A stretch of DNA of 64,000 nucleotides, from assembly GCF_017562075.2 (NCBI RefSeq), contig NC_054082.1, forward strand, positions 9,625,050 through 9,689,049. Direction: 5' to 3'. Of this stretch, positions 51,968-64,000 are shown piece after piece (positions within the stretch are counted from its first letter, which is position 1; each line of letters starts with the position of its first letter). The notes beneath the pieces are model-generated. The model saw nothing but the letters and a program-made list of their open reading frames with translations. It was not told the origin of the DNA and did no database searches. The position numbers and the translations under genes were made by a program. Source of the stretch: Anopheles merus. Its lineage: Eukaryota > Arthropoda > Insecta > Diptera > Culicidae.

Positions 51968-52175
51968 GGTAGCACTGTACACAGCCAGCAATAGTCATTA
52001 TGATGCTTATGCGGGCATTATGCTAAGCTTGTCAGTCAGAGTATCGCGTTGGACTCAAGAATTCACATGTCGTGTTGAGCATGTCATGACGCACTTTTAT
52101 TGACTATCAACAATGAGCATCAAGCTACCACGGATATGTTCATTGTTTTCGTTGGTGAAAATCTCGTGATACTCA
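51968..52175. other. Unique right subterminal segment of the element
   Basis: A 208-bp segment between the right arm and the right terminal repeat, not matched in the left subterminal region except for a shared TATCAC and TCACCAACG near the terminus. No coding content. Confidence 0.6.
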
Positions 52176-52193
52176 TGACATTTTGCAGCACTG
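52176..52193 (-). repeat. Right terminal inverted repeat, 18 bp
   Basis: TGACATTTTGCAGCACTG is the exact reverse complement of 47523-47540. Confidence 0.93.
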
Positions 52194-52201
52194 GCGCTGT
52201 G
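52194..52201. repeat. 8-bp target-site duplication, right
   Basis: GCGCTGTG, identical to 47515-47522, directly follows the right terminal repeat. Confidence 0.93.
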
Positions 52202-55200
52202 TGAAACGGTGCAGTAAAACGCAACTACCGCTCGAAGCTTTACTTAACGGGATTCCTTGTGTGAATCTTTCTGCATTGCTTTGTATATTTGAACGACCGC
52301 GCTGGTGTGTATGTTTGTGTCAGTGAATGAGTGTGTGTGTGTGGCAAATTTCTCCTCTAATGCCACCCTATTCACTTCCTCCAACACCGAACACACCCGT
52401 CTCGGTGGACAGCAGAAACTATTTCAATTTCACCGAAAAGCAATCAAAATCAACTTACATGCTGCTATTCATGCAATCTTTTTAGCCCGGTTGCCTGCAC
52501 GTTCGTACATCGGGACGATCAGCACGAACCTAGCCCGCCCGAGGAAGCACAGGATGTGTGGGTTTTGGAAAGTAACCGAAAAAAATTCAAATCTAGCGGC
52601 ATTACCGTGTGCTTTTATCGTTTTTTTTTCGTGCTTCAAGAAAATGATCATTTTTCTTCCGAGAAGCTTTTTACAATTTGCCTCGATCTTTCACTTCCTA
52701 GCGCGAAAGTGTGCCTTTCTTTCCATCGTTTTATTCCGATCGCGCACATCATCTCGCCTGCTCTATCGCGTTAGAAGGGCTACGATTGAAGGGTTTCCTC
52801 CTCCCGGATACGATTTCCACCCTCGCGTTGGTTGCTTCGGGCCAAGCTTTCTTCGATCGTTCGTTACCTAAAGGTTACGACGCCGTGTTTGTCGATTGTT
52901 TAATTTGCATGCCTTCGTATGTGAGCATGGAACTACCGCATTTTTCCAATGACGAGGCGAAAGCATGCAACATTCTGGGCCGGGGGCTATACTTTCCCTA
53001 CTGGTGCTGGTCGTAAGATTTGCATATCGGACGGTGATGTGATTGAAAAAGCATAGCCATACCATATATGCTTTCTGCGCCAGCATAGCGTCATTTGATC
53101 GAGGGTAATCTTTCGTTGGGTGAACGGTTTCTTATCCTTGGGATTGAAATATCCTGTGCTGAAAAGAAAGTTGGGTTGATTGGCTCTCCGCTTAGGGTGG
53201 GCGGTTAGCACACTATTCTCTTACCGCACGTGATGATCTTTCCCTAGGTTCTGGTCGTTTATGTGGCTGTGTATGTACGCGTTTGTGTTTAAATGTGATT
53301 TTCACTAACGATGTCTTCGGGGAGTTGATTGAAAATGAGCAAAGAGGAAAAGGGTGTCTATTTGAGGATGCAGAGCAATGGAAGCATCTGCACTGCTGCA
53401 TTTCGTTTAGCATTTGTTTGTGAAAGTAATATTGAGTAAAATGGTAAATAGTAAAACTACTAGCTCTTTTGTCAAAAACAGCATTATAATAACGTCAAGA
53501 ACCATTTTAGAGTTTCAAAAGTTTCCTTATCGTGTTGCACTATTACTTCATTTTGAAGCATTGTGTACTCGTTATATCCCAATTTTTGTGTGTGAAACGA
53601 ATACAAAAACTCAAAGCGTAGGAATAATAATAGATTCTATTCTAGGAACAATGCTATGGAAAAGGGGAACTAGCAACTAATTAAAAGGTAGTTGTTGGTT
53701 AGTTCTGCCCTTGCGAAAAAGACGACACATTGAACTTGCTTTGCTGCATAGCGCTGATATTGCGGTGCTAATGCAATTACACTTGACGCAAAGTGCATGG
53801 TGCGCAAGAAACACAAAACAAACCATAAACAAGGCACATAAAAACGCATCCCATTTCAGCTAAGTGGAACTGCAAAAATGAAAACCTCAACCAGGCGATG
53901 TGGGCAGCACGGGACTTGGTGTCTTTCTAGGTGTGTTTTAATCTGTAGGTGCTTTTACTGTATGCTATGCCTCTATTTGCGTCCGAGCAGAGGAATGAAA
54001 CGGTTGAAGGGAAGAGTAAGAGAAAAAAAAACTTCAGTGCAATGGCAGTGAGGTACTGTTAAAGTTTTCCTTTCTTTCTTTTTTTTTGCCGGTAGCTGCC
54101 GCTGCAAAAGCGGGCTGTTTATTTTCATTCGTTTCTGCGCAATTGGACATTAACGGTGGTTGAGCAGCAATTAGAGGGAAAAGCTGCAGTTCCTTGCAGC
54201 ATGTATTGCTAGTTTCCATTGCATTGCGTAGCAGCTACGCTCGTTGTCGGCAAAACTTGACATTAAACCAGGTTGTGGAAATAGGCTCGCTTTATGGGTT
54301 TCATTTAATGAGCATATTTCTTTCGCCTATTTTCAGTGAAGGCAGTAATGATCGGAAACGCTCCATAGAGCCGAGAGAGTAAATTTGCGAAATAAAAAAA
54401 AAAGGTTCCACACGATTCAGATGTTTCTCGGTTTCACTAAGAGGATTCCGTTTGCTAATAGTTTTTACAGATCAACAACAATGGCGGGTGGAGAATGATG
54501 AAATGAAGTTTTCTTGTAAGTAAGAGCATGGTAAATTCAACTTAAGGTGGAAATGATAGGAGCTTAATGAGCTATAAAAGTCAAACATCCTGCAGGCTTC
54601 CAAACATCTGGAAAAAGATAAATTATGAGCATGATACAGACATGCCGTTGTTGAGTCGTGTCGCTCACGGGCTCTTTATTGCTCAACGCTTTATTCAGTT
54701 TTAATTTCTTACTCCTAGGTTATGGATCTCTTTTTTTTCTCCACATTCACCCATTTCATCACTCACCCATTCTGCCTTTCTTGTTCAAACCTCCTCCATC
54801 GTGGGTTCATGAATATGAGCTGCATTTTGCACTGATAATAAATCAGAAATCTTCAGGGGCAAAGCTCGGGGCAGAATTAATGAATCCGGGCATCGTACAG
54901 TCCAATCGAACGATGGCCATCCATCCTGACAAAAACACAGCAGTCACCGGCAGTCCATGGACAGCAAACCCATCGTTTGGACGGGAAAGCAAAAATACGT
55001 AAACAAGCAAATTTTAATTTAAATGCAAATCAGCAATGCAATTTAGATTCGCTGCGATGCTGCTGAACTTTTGATTTGTTCTGACTCTTATTTTTCTGGC
55101 CAATGTTTTTTTTTTTTTTGGTTTTACAACAATTCAATGAAGCGAAGCTAGTTTTGCTTTCATTGTATGAGTTTGGTTTGTAAAAGTGTGTTGCTTTGGT

Positions 55201-58200
55201 AATCAAATAATAACTATCACAGTTATGAGTTATGAGTATCACAGTACACAATGTTTATAAGGTTTTTGGTTAGCAGAAGTGAACAAACAAACAGCCAATA
55301 AAGTAATATTGTATCTTTTTATTGGTTTGCCGTTGTTGTTTGCTTCAATCCTGATTATTTTGTGATTCGCAGCAATGAAACGCAGTTTTAGCTATAGTAA
55401 AATGATTGGAATTTTCATAAATATGCACGAGGAATACAACATCCAACAGCTTTAGCAACAGAATGTCAACGATCAAACAACGTCACTAATTTGTTTGTTG
55501 TCATATACTTTTTATCATATACTTGTTGAGAGTTTGTTGTCATATACTTGTGTAGAATTTATGAACAAAACTCAAAACCTTAAAATCATATGTACATTTT
55601 AAAATTAATCCTTTTCTACCCTAACACGATCTCTTGCTACTGGTGTAAATGGAGCTAGTGAGATAACACTACACTAGTAAATAAGCATTAAATTCAAGCG
55701 ATGCGACGAGGCTTATAAAACCAAAAAGTTAGCAACTCCTTCGGCCCAGCTGGACTGTATGGGGAAAAACAAGTTGGCTGTGTGATAACTGTTCCATGCC
55801 TCGCGTTGACGTTGTGACCGCTTCTGCACTGTGCAAACTCAATAATTACTGCAATGCTGTTGTCCCTAGCACTGGCTGCTGAATCGCACCCATAGGCTAA
55901 CCGTGCAGTCGTGCCCTTTTGCGGTCGCTGCTAATGGTGTAATAGGATAATTATACTGCCAACTAACTTTGCTCTCCCTGCACACGTCATATTATGAGAG
56001 CACAATAATGAAAATAAAACTATGTGTAATGTCCATTTGTGTGTGTGTGTAGTGTGACAACGAAAAAAAAAAGGCGGATCAAAGCAGCGCAAAGCAAGTG
56101 GAAATGGGAAACTTTTCCTATACTCGTTTGTTCTAGCGACATTGTATATCCATGGCCAGTTACAGTGTGGCCATAAAAAAGGTGAAAAGAGTGTCGTTCG
56201 GTGGTTGTTGCCTTATTTTTTCTCTCGTTTTATTACACACCCGTTCTCGCTACAAGAATTGTCCGTGCAGGACATAGGGCGAAAGAATAATAAAAACTAT
56301 TCCAAAACCCAATTCAGCGCAATGATTCTGAGCGCATGGGTGAGGCGGTATCGGTGTTGGGTGAACCGTTAAATTAGATATCCTTCCCCGCACGGCGAAG
56401 CTCGTTCGTTCCGTGAAGGCACCTTTCCCCATTTAGTGTCCTCGAAGTGCATCCAGCACAATGGCTTCCGGTGGTCCAAAATACGATTACGATATGTTGA
56501 CACCATTTACGGGATAGTTATCTCGGAGAATTGTCAACCCGGAAGTCTGCATTGCCCGATCTGTGACGGTGTATGTGTTTGTGTGTGTGTGAGAGAGAGA
56601 GAGAAGTAGGGTGGAAAACTTTTCCCAGCCAGTTTTAGGGATGTTTTTTCTACTTTCTCGCGTTCGAGGTCTTGCAAGAAAACGGCACCAAGGTGAGAAG
56701 TCGAAACCAGGGTGCGAAGGAATGATGGTTACAGTAGAAGCTCGAAAACTCGATCGTACTACCGACTGGGCCGTGGCAGGGAGTTAGGTTTTGCGCTAGG
56801 CATGTGTTTGTGTAAAATGAAAATCTGCCGAAAAGCTTATGGTAAACCGCAAAAGTTTCATGTTGAACTTTGTCATGTTCGGAGCGTCCAGAGCGTCCCA
56901 GGACCAGGAAATGGGGACGGGCATGGTGCGAGTCGTTCGGATCCGGTGGGGGGTAATGCGTTCCCTTCGATTGGACTGGAGCTGATCAGATATCCTTGCA
57001 GTGCATTTCCTTTCTCTCGTTGAGGCTGAATCCATTCATTCATTAGACAAACCATCCCGTACGGTGTGTGTGTGTGTGCTTGTACAACCAACCCACGGTC
57101 GGTGCAGCTGGTTCAGCTCTTGCGGTTCCTCTTATTACGAACGATGAGGAGCACCGTTCGAAGGGATGCTGGGCGCTTAATTACTCTCCAATAACCAACG
57201 CTCACCGCCAGCGAGTTGCATCTGTTCCTTTATTGACTAACTCGGTTGGCTTCGTTAAAGGTTCACGTTTTGCACGTGATGGCTTCGCTGCAAAGCACTT
57301 CTTACATTTTATTTCTTCTTTCGGGCGCTTAACCTCAAATTAATGAACTCTTTAAGCGTAAAATGGGTATGGGTTCAGACGGTTATGGTTGTTTTTTTAA
57401 TTGGTTCAACAGTTTAAGGTGAAAATTTTTCCCAGTTAGTTCTGCACTTCGTTGCATTCGGTAATCATAGTTGAGGTCTCCTACCTGAGAATAGCAGGGA
57501 AATGTTATGCAAAGTTTGGCGGAAGAAACCTAACTAGCTTAAATGTGATAAAGTGTTTAGTGAAACATGAATTGGTGGATTAGACAAATGTATTTTTCAA
57601 ATTTAAGTTCAATGTTTGGTGGATGTTTTAGAAATGTTGAATTTTATTGTTTTTTGGATTTACTTTACACGTGTTAAAGACATCATTACATTCGTCTTCG
57701 CGACCTATCGTCACATCAGAACATGTTTAAGCGCAGCATTTAAGTATCGTTTGTACTTTACGTCAGTAAAGAGAGCGCATTTTTCACACATTTTTCCGTG
57801 AGCCATTACGTTTCCCATTACAACAGGTGCATGTCTTTTTTTGTTACCGTAGCTTCATAAAATATACAAATTCCCATCCAATATCCAGCTGCGCTGTAAA
57901 CGCTTGTCCCATTTGGTATAAATTCTGTAATAACCTTTGCGCCGTACGGACTAATTTCACGTTGGTGCCGTTGTGTGCATGTGGTAAGTCATGTGCCACG
58001 CCGCAAGTTGATTGTGTGAAGCCGCTGCTTACAATTTTCCCACACGCAATTTTCTATGTCTATTTTACGACACCGGTTCGAAACTCTCAGGTGTGTCGTA
58101 TGTTGTAAAGATTGAGTTTGGGGGAAAAAAGCGTCCTCAGCAATGCGTACGCCACGCACTGGATGGTATCCAAATTGGGGGCTTAGTAAAATGTAATGTT

Positions 58201-59040
58201 GGGCTTTTTTTTTGTTGCAAAAGCTACAGCCTGTAGCGTGAAAAGCCAGGATGGGGGAACAATTTGTGCCTTTGCCCCAAATGAGTCTGCACATCAACCG
58301 GTTTTGATTTTTTTATTACATTGTTTAACGTTCTGCCTATTATGTGTGTTTTTCGACGCACGGTACATGTGGTGTAAAAATAAACGTTACGTTTTGTATT
58401 GACGATGTAAAAAATCATTTAACTGTTGCCTTTTTTTTGTCTTTTCTTAGGGAACTAAATTGGCTGATGATTGATTATAACAACGTTCTTCCACATGAAA
58501 GAAACAATATCTTTTACTTTTACGCTTCTTTGGTATACAAAAATCTAAGATATTTAATATCAACAATAATGTAATGATGTAGGCTTCAAAATCACACACT
58601 TCCTAGCATTTCTGACACGCTCAAAGCTCAACCTTGTCATTGATGATGCAAATGTGGGTATATTTTTTCCTCTCCATCCTTCCATCCTTCCATCTTCCAT
58701 CCTAGCTCGGGCTCGTTGGATTGCTTCTGCTCTGCAACTTACCGCTGTTGTAGCTCACACAGCTTTTATTGCCCCGATTATGTAAATCGTTCCCATTGTC
58801 TACCTTTGTCTTACTGCACAGTATGCTATCGTCGACCTGACGCTGAATGCAGCCTAGACACGACATCCTGCCGTGGACATTCCAATCAGTCAACTCGCAG
58901 ATAACGCAACCCATCAGCGACCGTTCGGCAAATGGGAAGCAAGGGGAATTACTTGCCCTTACAAATCAACCAGTATCAAAAGAAACCGGTCGTGGCAACA
59001 GTGCTGCTGGCAAAACAAAGCAAAATAACCGACAGCCTGA
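52202..59040. other. No supported gene
   Basis: Long frames (188 codons at 52305-52871 plus) have no domain or splice support. Small repeats include a TTTGTTGTCATATACTT pair at about 55494-55550 and the GT/GA tract at 56579-56605. A Cys-rich frame at 58716-58904 plus is overlapped by an equally open minus frame, and I cannot choose between them. Confidence 0.4.
56579..56605. repeat. Compound GT/GA microsatellite
   Basis: About six GT units followed directly by about seven GA units. Confidence 0.85.
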
Positions 59041-59268
59041 ATGAAGTCAAACGCAGACCGGCTGCAGATGATGTGGATAAGCGCCAGCACACTGTGTGTA
59101 TGTGGCTTGTCGCTGAGCTGGTTAGCACACGGGTCAACGGGATCTTGTCAACAGGATAGGGCAGCCGTCGTGTACCGTCCATTCCGGCAAACTGGGACGG
59201 CGGCTGTGGTTCGGGGTGGCAGTTCTACCAAGCAATCTGGCTACCGGCACTGGTTTGGCAAGAAGTAA
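59041..59268 (+). CDS. Candidate small secreted peptide precursor, 75 codons
   Basis: The frame has ATGs at 59041, 59068 and 59071 with an in-frame TGA directly before the first. From the internal Met pair, MMWISASTLCVCGLSLSWLA resembles a signal peptide with a hydrophobic core and small residues (GSTG) after it. The remainder has one Cys, is rich in Arg/Gly/Ser, and ends GYRHWFGKK before TAA. Gly followed by two basic residues at the end is the classical amidation and dibasic cleavage signal of insect neuropeptide precursors, which would give an RHWF-amide. I know of no such peptide family. Codon use is GC-rich and plausible, but a 75-codon frame occurs easily by chance, and no polyadenylation signal is close. 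Confidence 0.25.
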   Translation: MKSNADRLQMMWISASTLCVCGLSLSWLAHGSTGSCQQDRAAVVYRPFRQTGTAAVVRGGSSTKQSGYRHWFGKK

Positions 59269-59304
59269 GAAGACTGACCTCACCATTTGCATAAAGGATA
59301 AGCC

Positions 59305-59655
59305 TCAAGTGCTGTAGCTTATCGCGCACGAAGCCACTTTACTTTCAGGCATCTTTATATACGGGTTTGGACTGAATTTCGCAGGTAAAATCCCTTCCCA
59401 TCCTTCACTCGCACAGGGCACTCGCACTGGCTGGTTGGGTTCGGGTACTGGTAGTGTGTGTTTCGGAAGAATCGTAAAGAATTTAGCATCTCTCACTGAT
59501 GCAAAGTGCTGGCATTTAACAAAGGGCTGAGGAATGCATTGATCCGTTTTGCCGGCATGCTTGCGGTATATACAGGTGCAGTTTGGTAGAAGCTCGACGG
59601 TCACGCAGAAAAGGCAGTGTGCCGAAATGTTCACCCATTCCACGCTGGACTTCAT
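59305..59655 (-). CDS. Candidate minus-strand frame, 116 codons, unknown
   Basis: An ATG at 59655-59653 opens 116 codons to TGA at 59305, with an in-frame stop eight codons upstream. Codon use is strikingly gene-like (mostly C or G at the third base in the first 35 codons), and eight Cys occur, including CLFC and CTC motifs. The N-terminus (MKSSVEWVNISAHCLFCVTV) is only mildly hydrophobic, so a signal peptide is doubtful. It is convergent with the plus-strand candidate at 59041-59268. I recognise no domain. Confidence 0.22.
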   Translation of the reverse strand: MKSSVEWVNISAHCLFCVTVELLPNCTCIYRKHAGKTDQCIPQPFVKCQHFASVRDAKFFTILPKHTLPVPEPNQPVRVPCASEGWEGILPAKFSPNPYIKMPESKVASCAISYST

Positions 59656-60573
59656 TCTCTTATCGACGTCCCAAAATGGTCACCCCGTGCGGTATTGGTG
59701 CTCTCTTGCCCGGACGGAGGATTTAATTGTCTTTGCTTATCTTTGAAGTATCGTGCTGTGCGTAGGGAGCACACTCTTGATGGTACCGGTGAGTATCAAG
59801 CCAGTGGCCTGTGTTTGTCGCTAGAGTAATGCTGTCGTTGCTGTAGTAACTGGTAATACATTCCGTCGGACGCATAGCATGCTGTGGGTTGATCTTACGG
59901 TTCACTTTTATTTGACGAACAAAGCCGTTCGAAGCTTGAGATGACCTATCATTTATAGGGGAAATACTTTCAAAGAGATGCTTTGTATGATTAGGCTTTA
60001 TGCGATAGTTGTTTCTTTAAATGTCTGCCAGTCAGGAATCAATTAGAAAAGTACAGATTTACTTTGTATCCATTGCTTATGACATTTCATGATCACAAGT
60101 CTTTACCATTTTTTACGGCGCTGCCAAATAAACCAAAGTCCTACCGGAACTAAAAAGACAAAAAAGCATACATTCCTTCTGGATGTACAAAGTTCTGTTA
60201 ACTTAAATGTTTGTCCATGGCTTCCTGACAGTATGCTCGATGCGCGTACTCCTTTAAAGTTTTTATTATGGAAATAAAATCTGTCTCAATGACCGTAAGT
60301 TTATGTTAAAGCATTCCATGCTTTCTAATATATTGTTCATTAAAATTTAATCCCTGATCCAGTCCAAATTTCGTGTAACTAGTATCTTCACTCATATGCG
60401 CCTGACCCAAGCCTGTACACTGTACAAACGATACCGCCACACGTGTTCGTTGCTTAGGCATCCACGGATATGAAATAACCATGGAACCAACCGCTCGAAG
60501 CACGTCGGCAACATTAGATGAAACAATGAGACGGACCAAAAATAAATACACTCATTCGTGTTTCAAGAATTGT

Positions 60574-60621
<48 letters not shown>

Positions 60622-63600
60622 TTCAAATTACTGAAATGTGGTTTATCGTTCGACCGTCCGGGTCCAGCCGAGGCAAATAATGCTCCAACCCCAAAAACCA
60701 CATTTTCCTATTCATACAGGTTAAAAATACAACCAAACGCCGTTAGCCTAGACACGGTAGGTGACGTACTCGGGGTCTGTGCATTGTGGCGAGGAGTGAA
60801 CAACATCCGCCCATCCGACGCAGGTGTTGGCGTACAAAGATACCGGCATGTTTCGACGCCGGTACCGTAGGCATCAGCACGTGATGGGAGCTGGATAATG
60901 AAGAAATCCACTGTGTGTGGTACTGGCCGAAACGCTGAGAGACTGCTGGCAACATACGGTAAGCGCTTTTTGTGCGAAGAAAACGTTCCATCTTCCTTGC
61001 TTCTATGTGCCACAGCCGGACAGAATGGGAGTTTGTAGGGCACGGTCACGACGGCGCTGGAAGGCTGTCCCGTGTAGCACTCTGGGAACTGGTCAGCACG
61101 ACGTACGTACCATTCTGCTCTCAATTAAACGGCCCTGATATTCGCATCAAACGAGGAGGCGGCATAGGGCGGTCATGTCAGGATCTTACTGACGGTGTTT
61201 CTAGGTGTTACGAATCCCGTTGCTTCCTGCTACACCTGCAAGCTGTGCACCGAGCAGGGAAATTGCAATCTTGCAGCGCACTCTTTTCGCAAACCCTGTT
61301 TCCATCATTTATTCAGTGTGTTACGGGGTGCACTCTTCAATTCGGTATGGGTGTAAGGGTTGTAAGTTTAAGCAGCAGTTGGACAGCAAACCCACTGCAA
61401 CCACCACAACCGCAGCAAAATCCGTCGACAGTTGAAGGGGTACACACGAGTCCGACTCTTTCGTAAGCGGTCTAATAGTTGCTAAGCGCACTTTCTGCTC
61501 AGTGGGCCGTGCGCCACCCGGACTGTCATATAATTCTTTCGCGCACGTCGGCCTCAGGAACGTGGTGCAGTGGACGTCTAGTGGGAAGATTTGATGCATT
61601 GATTCGCCTAGCAACTGAAACCATTTCACGCATCGTTTCTCGGCAGACCGTTTAGAGTGGGGCCGATGGGGTAAGATCGGAATCGAGATGCCAACAAGGT
61701 TGGACGTTGTGCTGGCTTTCTTCTACGTGGAAACGTGGGATTTTGGTCGTTTCTAGGACGGTTGCTTAAATGGTTCGGGCACAGTGAGAAGAGGCAATAG
61801 TTTAGGCTGCTTTAATACCAGGTTTCCATGCAAATGTTTGCATTGTGTTTCAGAAAAAAATGGGTTTAAATCCAAACCATAAAACTGAAATTTGCTTCAA
61901 AAATCCTATTTTAAATCTATTTATAAAAGTTTTTTTCAAGGTTTTTTTCTCATTGTGATTTCATAGCTAGGCCTCCAACACGACAGCGAACGTTTTGAAG
62001 AATCGGTTGCAATTCCTAGGACCACCTTATGCAGCCCGCGCGTTTCTTTTGCCAAATGCATCGTTGGCCGCTGAACGGTTGCCTCCCGGACGGTTCGCAT
62101 TCATCGCACCCAATAGAACGAGTGCTGAATAGTTGATTGACTTTCGATACAAACGCCAGTGGGACTGGTGCGCTGCCTTGATAGGCCCCTGCATCAAGAA
62201 AGAAACCGCTCGTGACCGATCGAACCAGACCACCATCCACTTCTATCGATCAACTTAAGGCTACGCTAGGCCGGCGTATTGGCAACCCACCCACCCCTAT
62301 GCTGATGCTGATTTGCCTGATAAAGCTTGAAACACGTACACTTGGCCGACTGCAGGGCAGCATTTCGTTCGCACGCCCCTCAGAAATCAGAGACGCGGCA
62401 CCAGGCGCCTCCACTGCAAATGGGCATTATTGCATGGTTTTTGTCACGATTGGATTGGCTTTTGGGCGGGGTTGTGGGTTGATGAGTCGCTGTGAAAGTG
62501 AAGAAATTCAGCCGAAGACATTCGGGGCTCGGGCTATCGATACTGACGCTGTTCACAATGCTGTATGATGGTTTGGTTCGGTACAGCACTTCCAAGCACG
62601 TCCGGTCGTTGATCGAATGCTTTGGCAGCTGAGATTGCTGTTATTAGGGGCAAAATCGTAGCATCGATGAAAATAGATTAGCAAACGTGAACGTGAGAAG
62701 AGTAGAGCGGGAGAAGCACAATTAAATGCAGCCGAGAACGTTCAAGTGGTATAATTTCCGTTAACAATGCTTCAACCAAACTGGATCCAAAACATGCTAG
62801 CACGACGTTCTGCCCGTAAATGCTCTCATCTTTTTCATTCCATTCCACCGCACATTGTTAGGGGAAATTACAGCGAGACTATATCACTCTCATCAAACAA
62901 ATCATTACACCCGTGAAACTCGCTCGGTAATGAAGCACACATCTCATCCCCAATAAATTGCATCCGACGCGACCCTTATCTATCGTGGTCGGGATCGGGG
63001 AGAGTTTTTTTTTCTCCTTCTTTGCCTCTTTTCAGCGAGTGCCGTCCAAGCGCAACGGAGTGCTTGGTGAATGCACCATTTCAGCTCATCATTAGATGGT
63101 GGTGGAGATAAAAAGAAGCACATTTGCTGCTAGCATTTCAGTGGCGGCTGCCACGGAACGCGATGGCAGCCAGCAACTTCTGCACTGCCGGCTGCATTGC
63201 GGATCTCGAGGGTGGGTTGGTAATTGCAGTTTGCACTTATCGTCAATGTATCGCTCGACATGTATGACGGTTCCTTCACTTTTCACTCCCACTCTGCGTA
63301 CCATACTGCGCTGTGCAAAAGCTCACCCGTGCGGGTCACGGCAACCGGGCACGGCTGATAGTGGTGAGCGGTGTGGTGGGGTTGCCTCTCTTTTTTTTGT
63401 TGCATCCCTTCCTTTTTGGTGTCACATTTTCGAAGTACCTGCAGTAGCAGTGCAAGGAAGATGCGCCCCCGTCGTGCAACATTTTAAATTGAATGAATTG
63501 CCATTTCATCGCACCGGATTGGTCGGTGTGGTGATGTGGTTGAGATTTTTTAGGGTTACCGCTTGCCGTACTTCCGACGTTCCGCTTTCCGTTTTGGAAT

Positions 63601-64000
63601 GGAGTTCGGGTAGAGAATCTGGTGGTTTTTGGCTCCTGCTCAGTGTGAATGGTGAGTGGTGATGATGCAGGTGAGTGTGATAGTGTATGCTGGCAACTAC
63701 ATGAGCAATTCTGCTTCATCATGCATATTTGATTGCCGCAGGTGTGGTGGGAAGTGGTGGTTTGTATTTCTTATTGCAATCAATCTGCCAATTTGGTGGT
63801 TATTGTAGTTGCTGCGATAAGGGCATGCATAGCAACCTACCAGTAGCTGTGGAGAGATATTAAAGAAAATATTCAGTGTTATCAAATCTAAATAACTTTC
63901 GTTGTTTAAGAGTTTTGTAGTGAACAAGAATATCATTACTGAAACGTGTGATTTTTGAGTAAAACCAGAAGACTCTTTAAAGAATTTATCTACGATTCAA
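59656..64000. other. No supported gene
   Basis: Several coding-like frames overlap at 60700-61640 and 63096-63662 on both strands, but none shows a domain, matching splice sites or an untranslated context. A 188-codon plus frame with an ATG at 63096 is about the longest expected by chance in a window of this size. A CA microsatellite lies at 60576-60617. Confidence 0.4.
60576..60617. repeat. CA microsatellite, 21 units
   Basis: Twenty-one uninterrupted CA units. The poly-Thr-His frame across it is an artefact. Confidence 0.95.

Larger units (their letters stand above)
47523..52193. mobile_element. Non-autonomous foldback DNA transposon (hAT-like) carrying a captured ATP synthase beta fragment
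   Basis: The 4671-bp element begins CAGTGCTGCAAAATGTCA and ends with its exact reverse complement; 8-bp duplications GCGCTGTG flank it. An 8-bp duplication with CAG-starting termini is characteristic of hAT transposons; P-superfamily elements also make 8-bp duplications and cannot be excluded. No transposase domain is visible, so it would need a transposase in trans. Inside are near-identical inverted arms of about 1.39 kb (47726-49112 and 50582-51967), a 1.47-kb spacer, tandem subterminal units at the left end, a decayed ATP synthase beta gene copy (48950-49775 minus) and an unidentified coding-like frame (50067-50342). Perfect termini and target duplications argue for a fairly recent insertion. 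Confidence 0.92.

Noticed and set aside
47716..51977. A separate inner transposon bounded by terminus-like sequences at the outer arm edges
   Set aside because: The flanking 8 bases (ACCAGGAG and TACACAGC) do not match, so no target duplication supports an independent inner insertion.
60972..61466. Overlapping plus frames with Cys motifs (such as SCYTCKLC) suggestive of a three-finger protein
   Set aside because: The Cys-rich frame runs into a stop after about 45 codons, the required cysteine pattern is not completed, and other frames in the same place are equally open.
63096..63662. 188-codon plus frame starting with ATG
   Set aside because: No domain, no splice or polyadenylation context, and an equally open minus frame overlaps it.

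Overview
This is eukaryotic, mostly non-coding DNA with the texture of a dipteran genome: no bacterial operon layout, very long GT/CA and GA/CT microsatellites, AT-rich spacers and splice-site-like signals. A tRNA-derived SINE at 40773-40981 closely resembles, from memory, the SINE200 family of Anopheles gambiae, so an Anopheles mosquito is the most likely source. No complete multi-exon gene can be reconstructed. Most open frames here are chance frames or run through microsatellites.

Layout. 1-9812: intron-like or intergenic DNA, probably the first intron of a minus-strand gene. 9813-9873: signal-peptide exon of that gene ending in a perfect GTAAGT donor, with its 5' leader/promoter side at about 9874-10700 and a 264-bp GT array at 10795-11058. 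11059-23700: no supported gene. 23749-23965: a probable 3'-terminal coding exon on the minus strand with acceptor, stop codon and AATAAA signal; a weak candidate upstream exon lies at 24848-24900. 24901-47514: non-coding, with microsatellites and the SINE. 47515-52201: a 4.67-kb DNA transposon with target-site duplications. 52202-64000: no certain gene; weak candidates are a small secreted-peptide frame at 59041-59268 and a minus-strand frame at 59305-59655.

The standout is the element at 47523-52193. It has perfect 18-bp terminal inverted repeats (CAGTGCTGCAAAATGTCA) and perfect 8-bp target duplications (GCGCTGTG), which points to the hAT superfamily, with the P superfamily as the alternative. 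It encodes no recognisable transposase. Inside it are two inverted arms of about 1.39 kb, nearly identical, separated by a 1.47-kb spacer. The element has captured a decayed fragment of the mitochondrial ATP synthase beta-subunit gene. The C-terminal 163 bp of that fragment lies in both arms, so a read-through transcript would fold into a very long double-stranded RNA carrying ATP synthase beta sequence. This is a gene-capturing foldback transposon and a candidate birthplace of a hairpin-RNA/siRNA locus.
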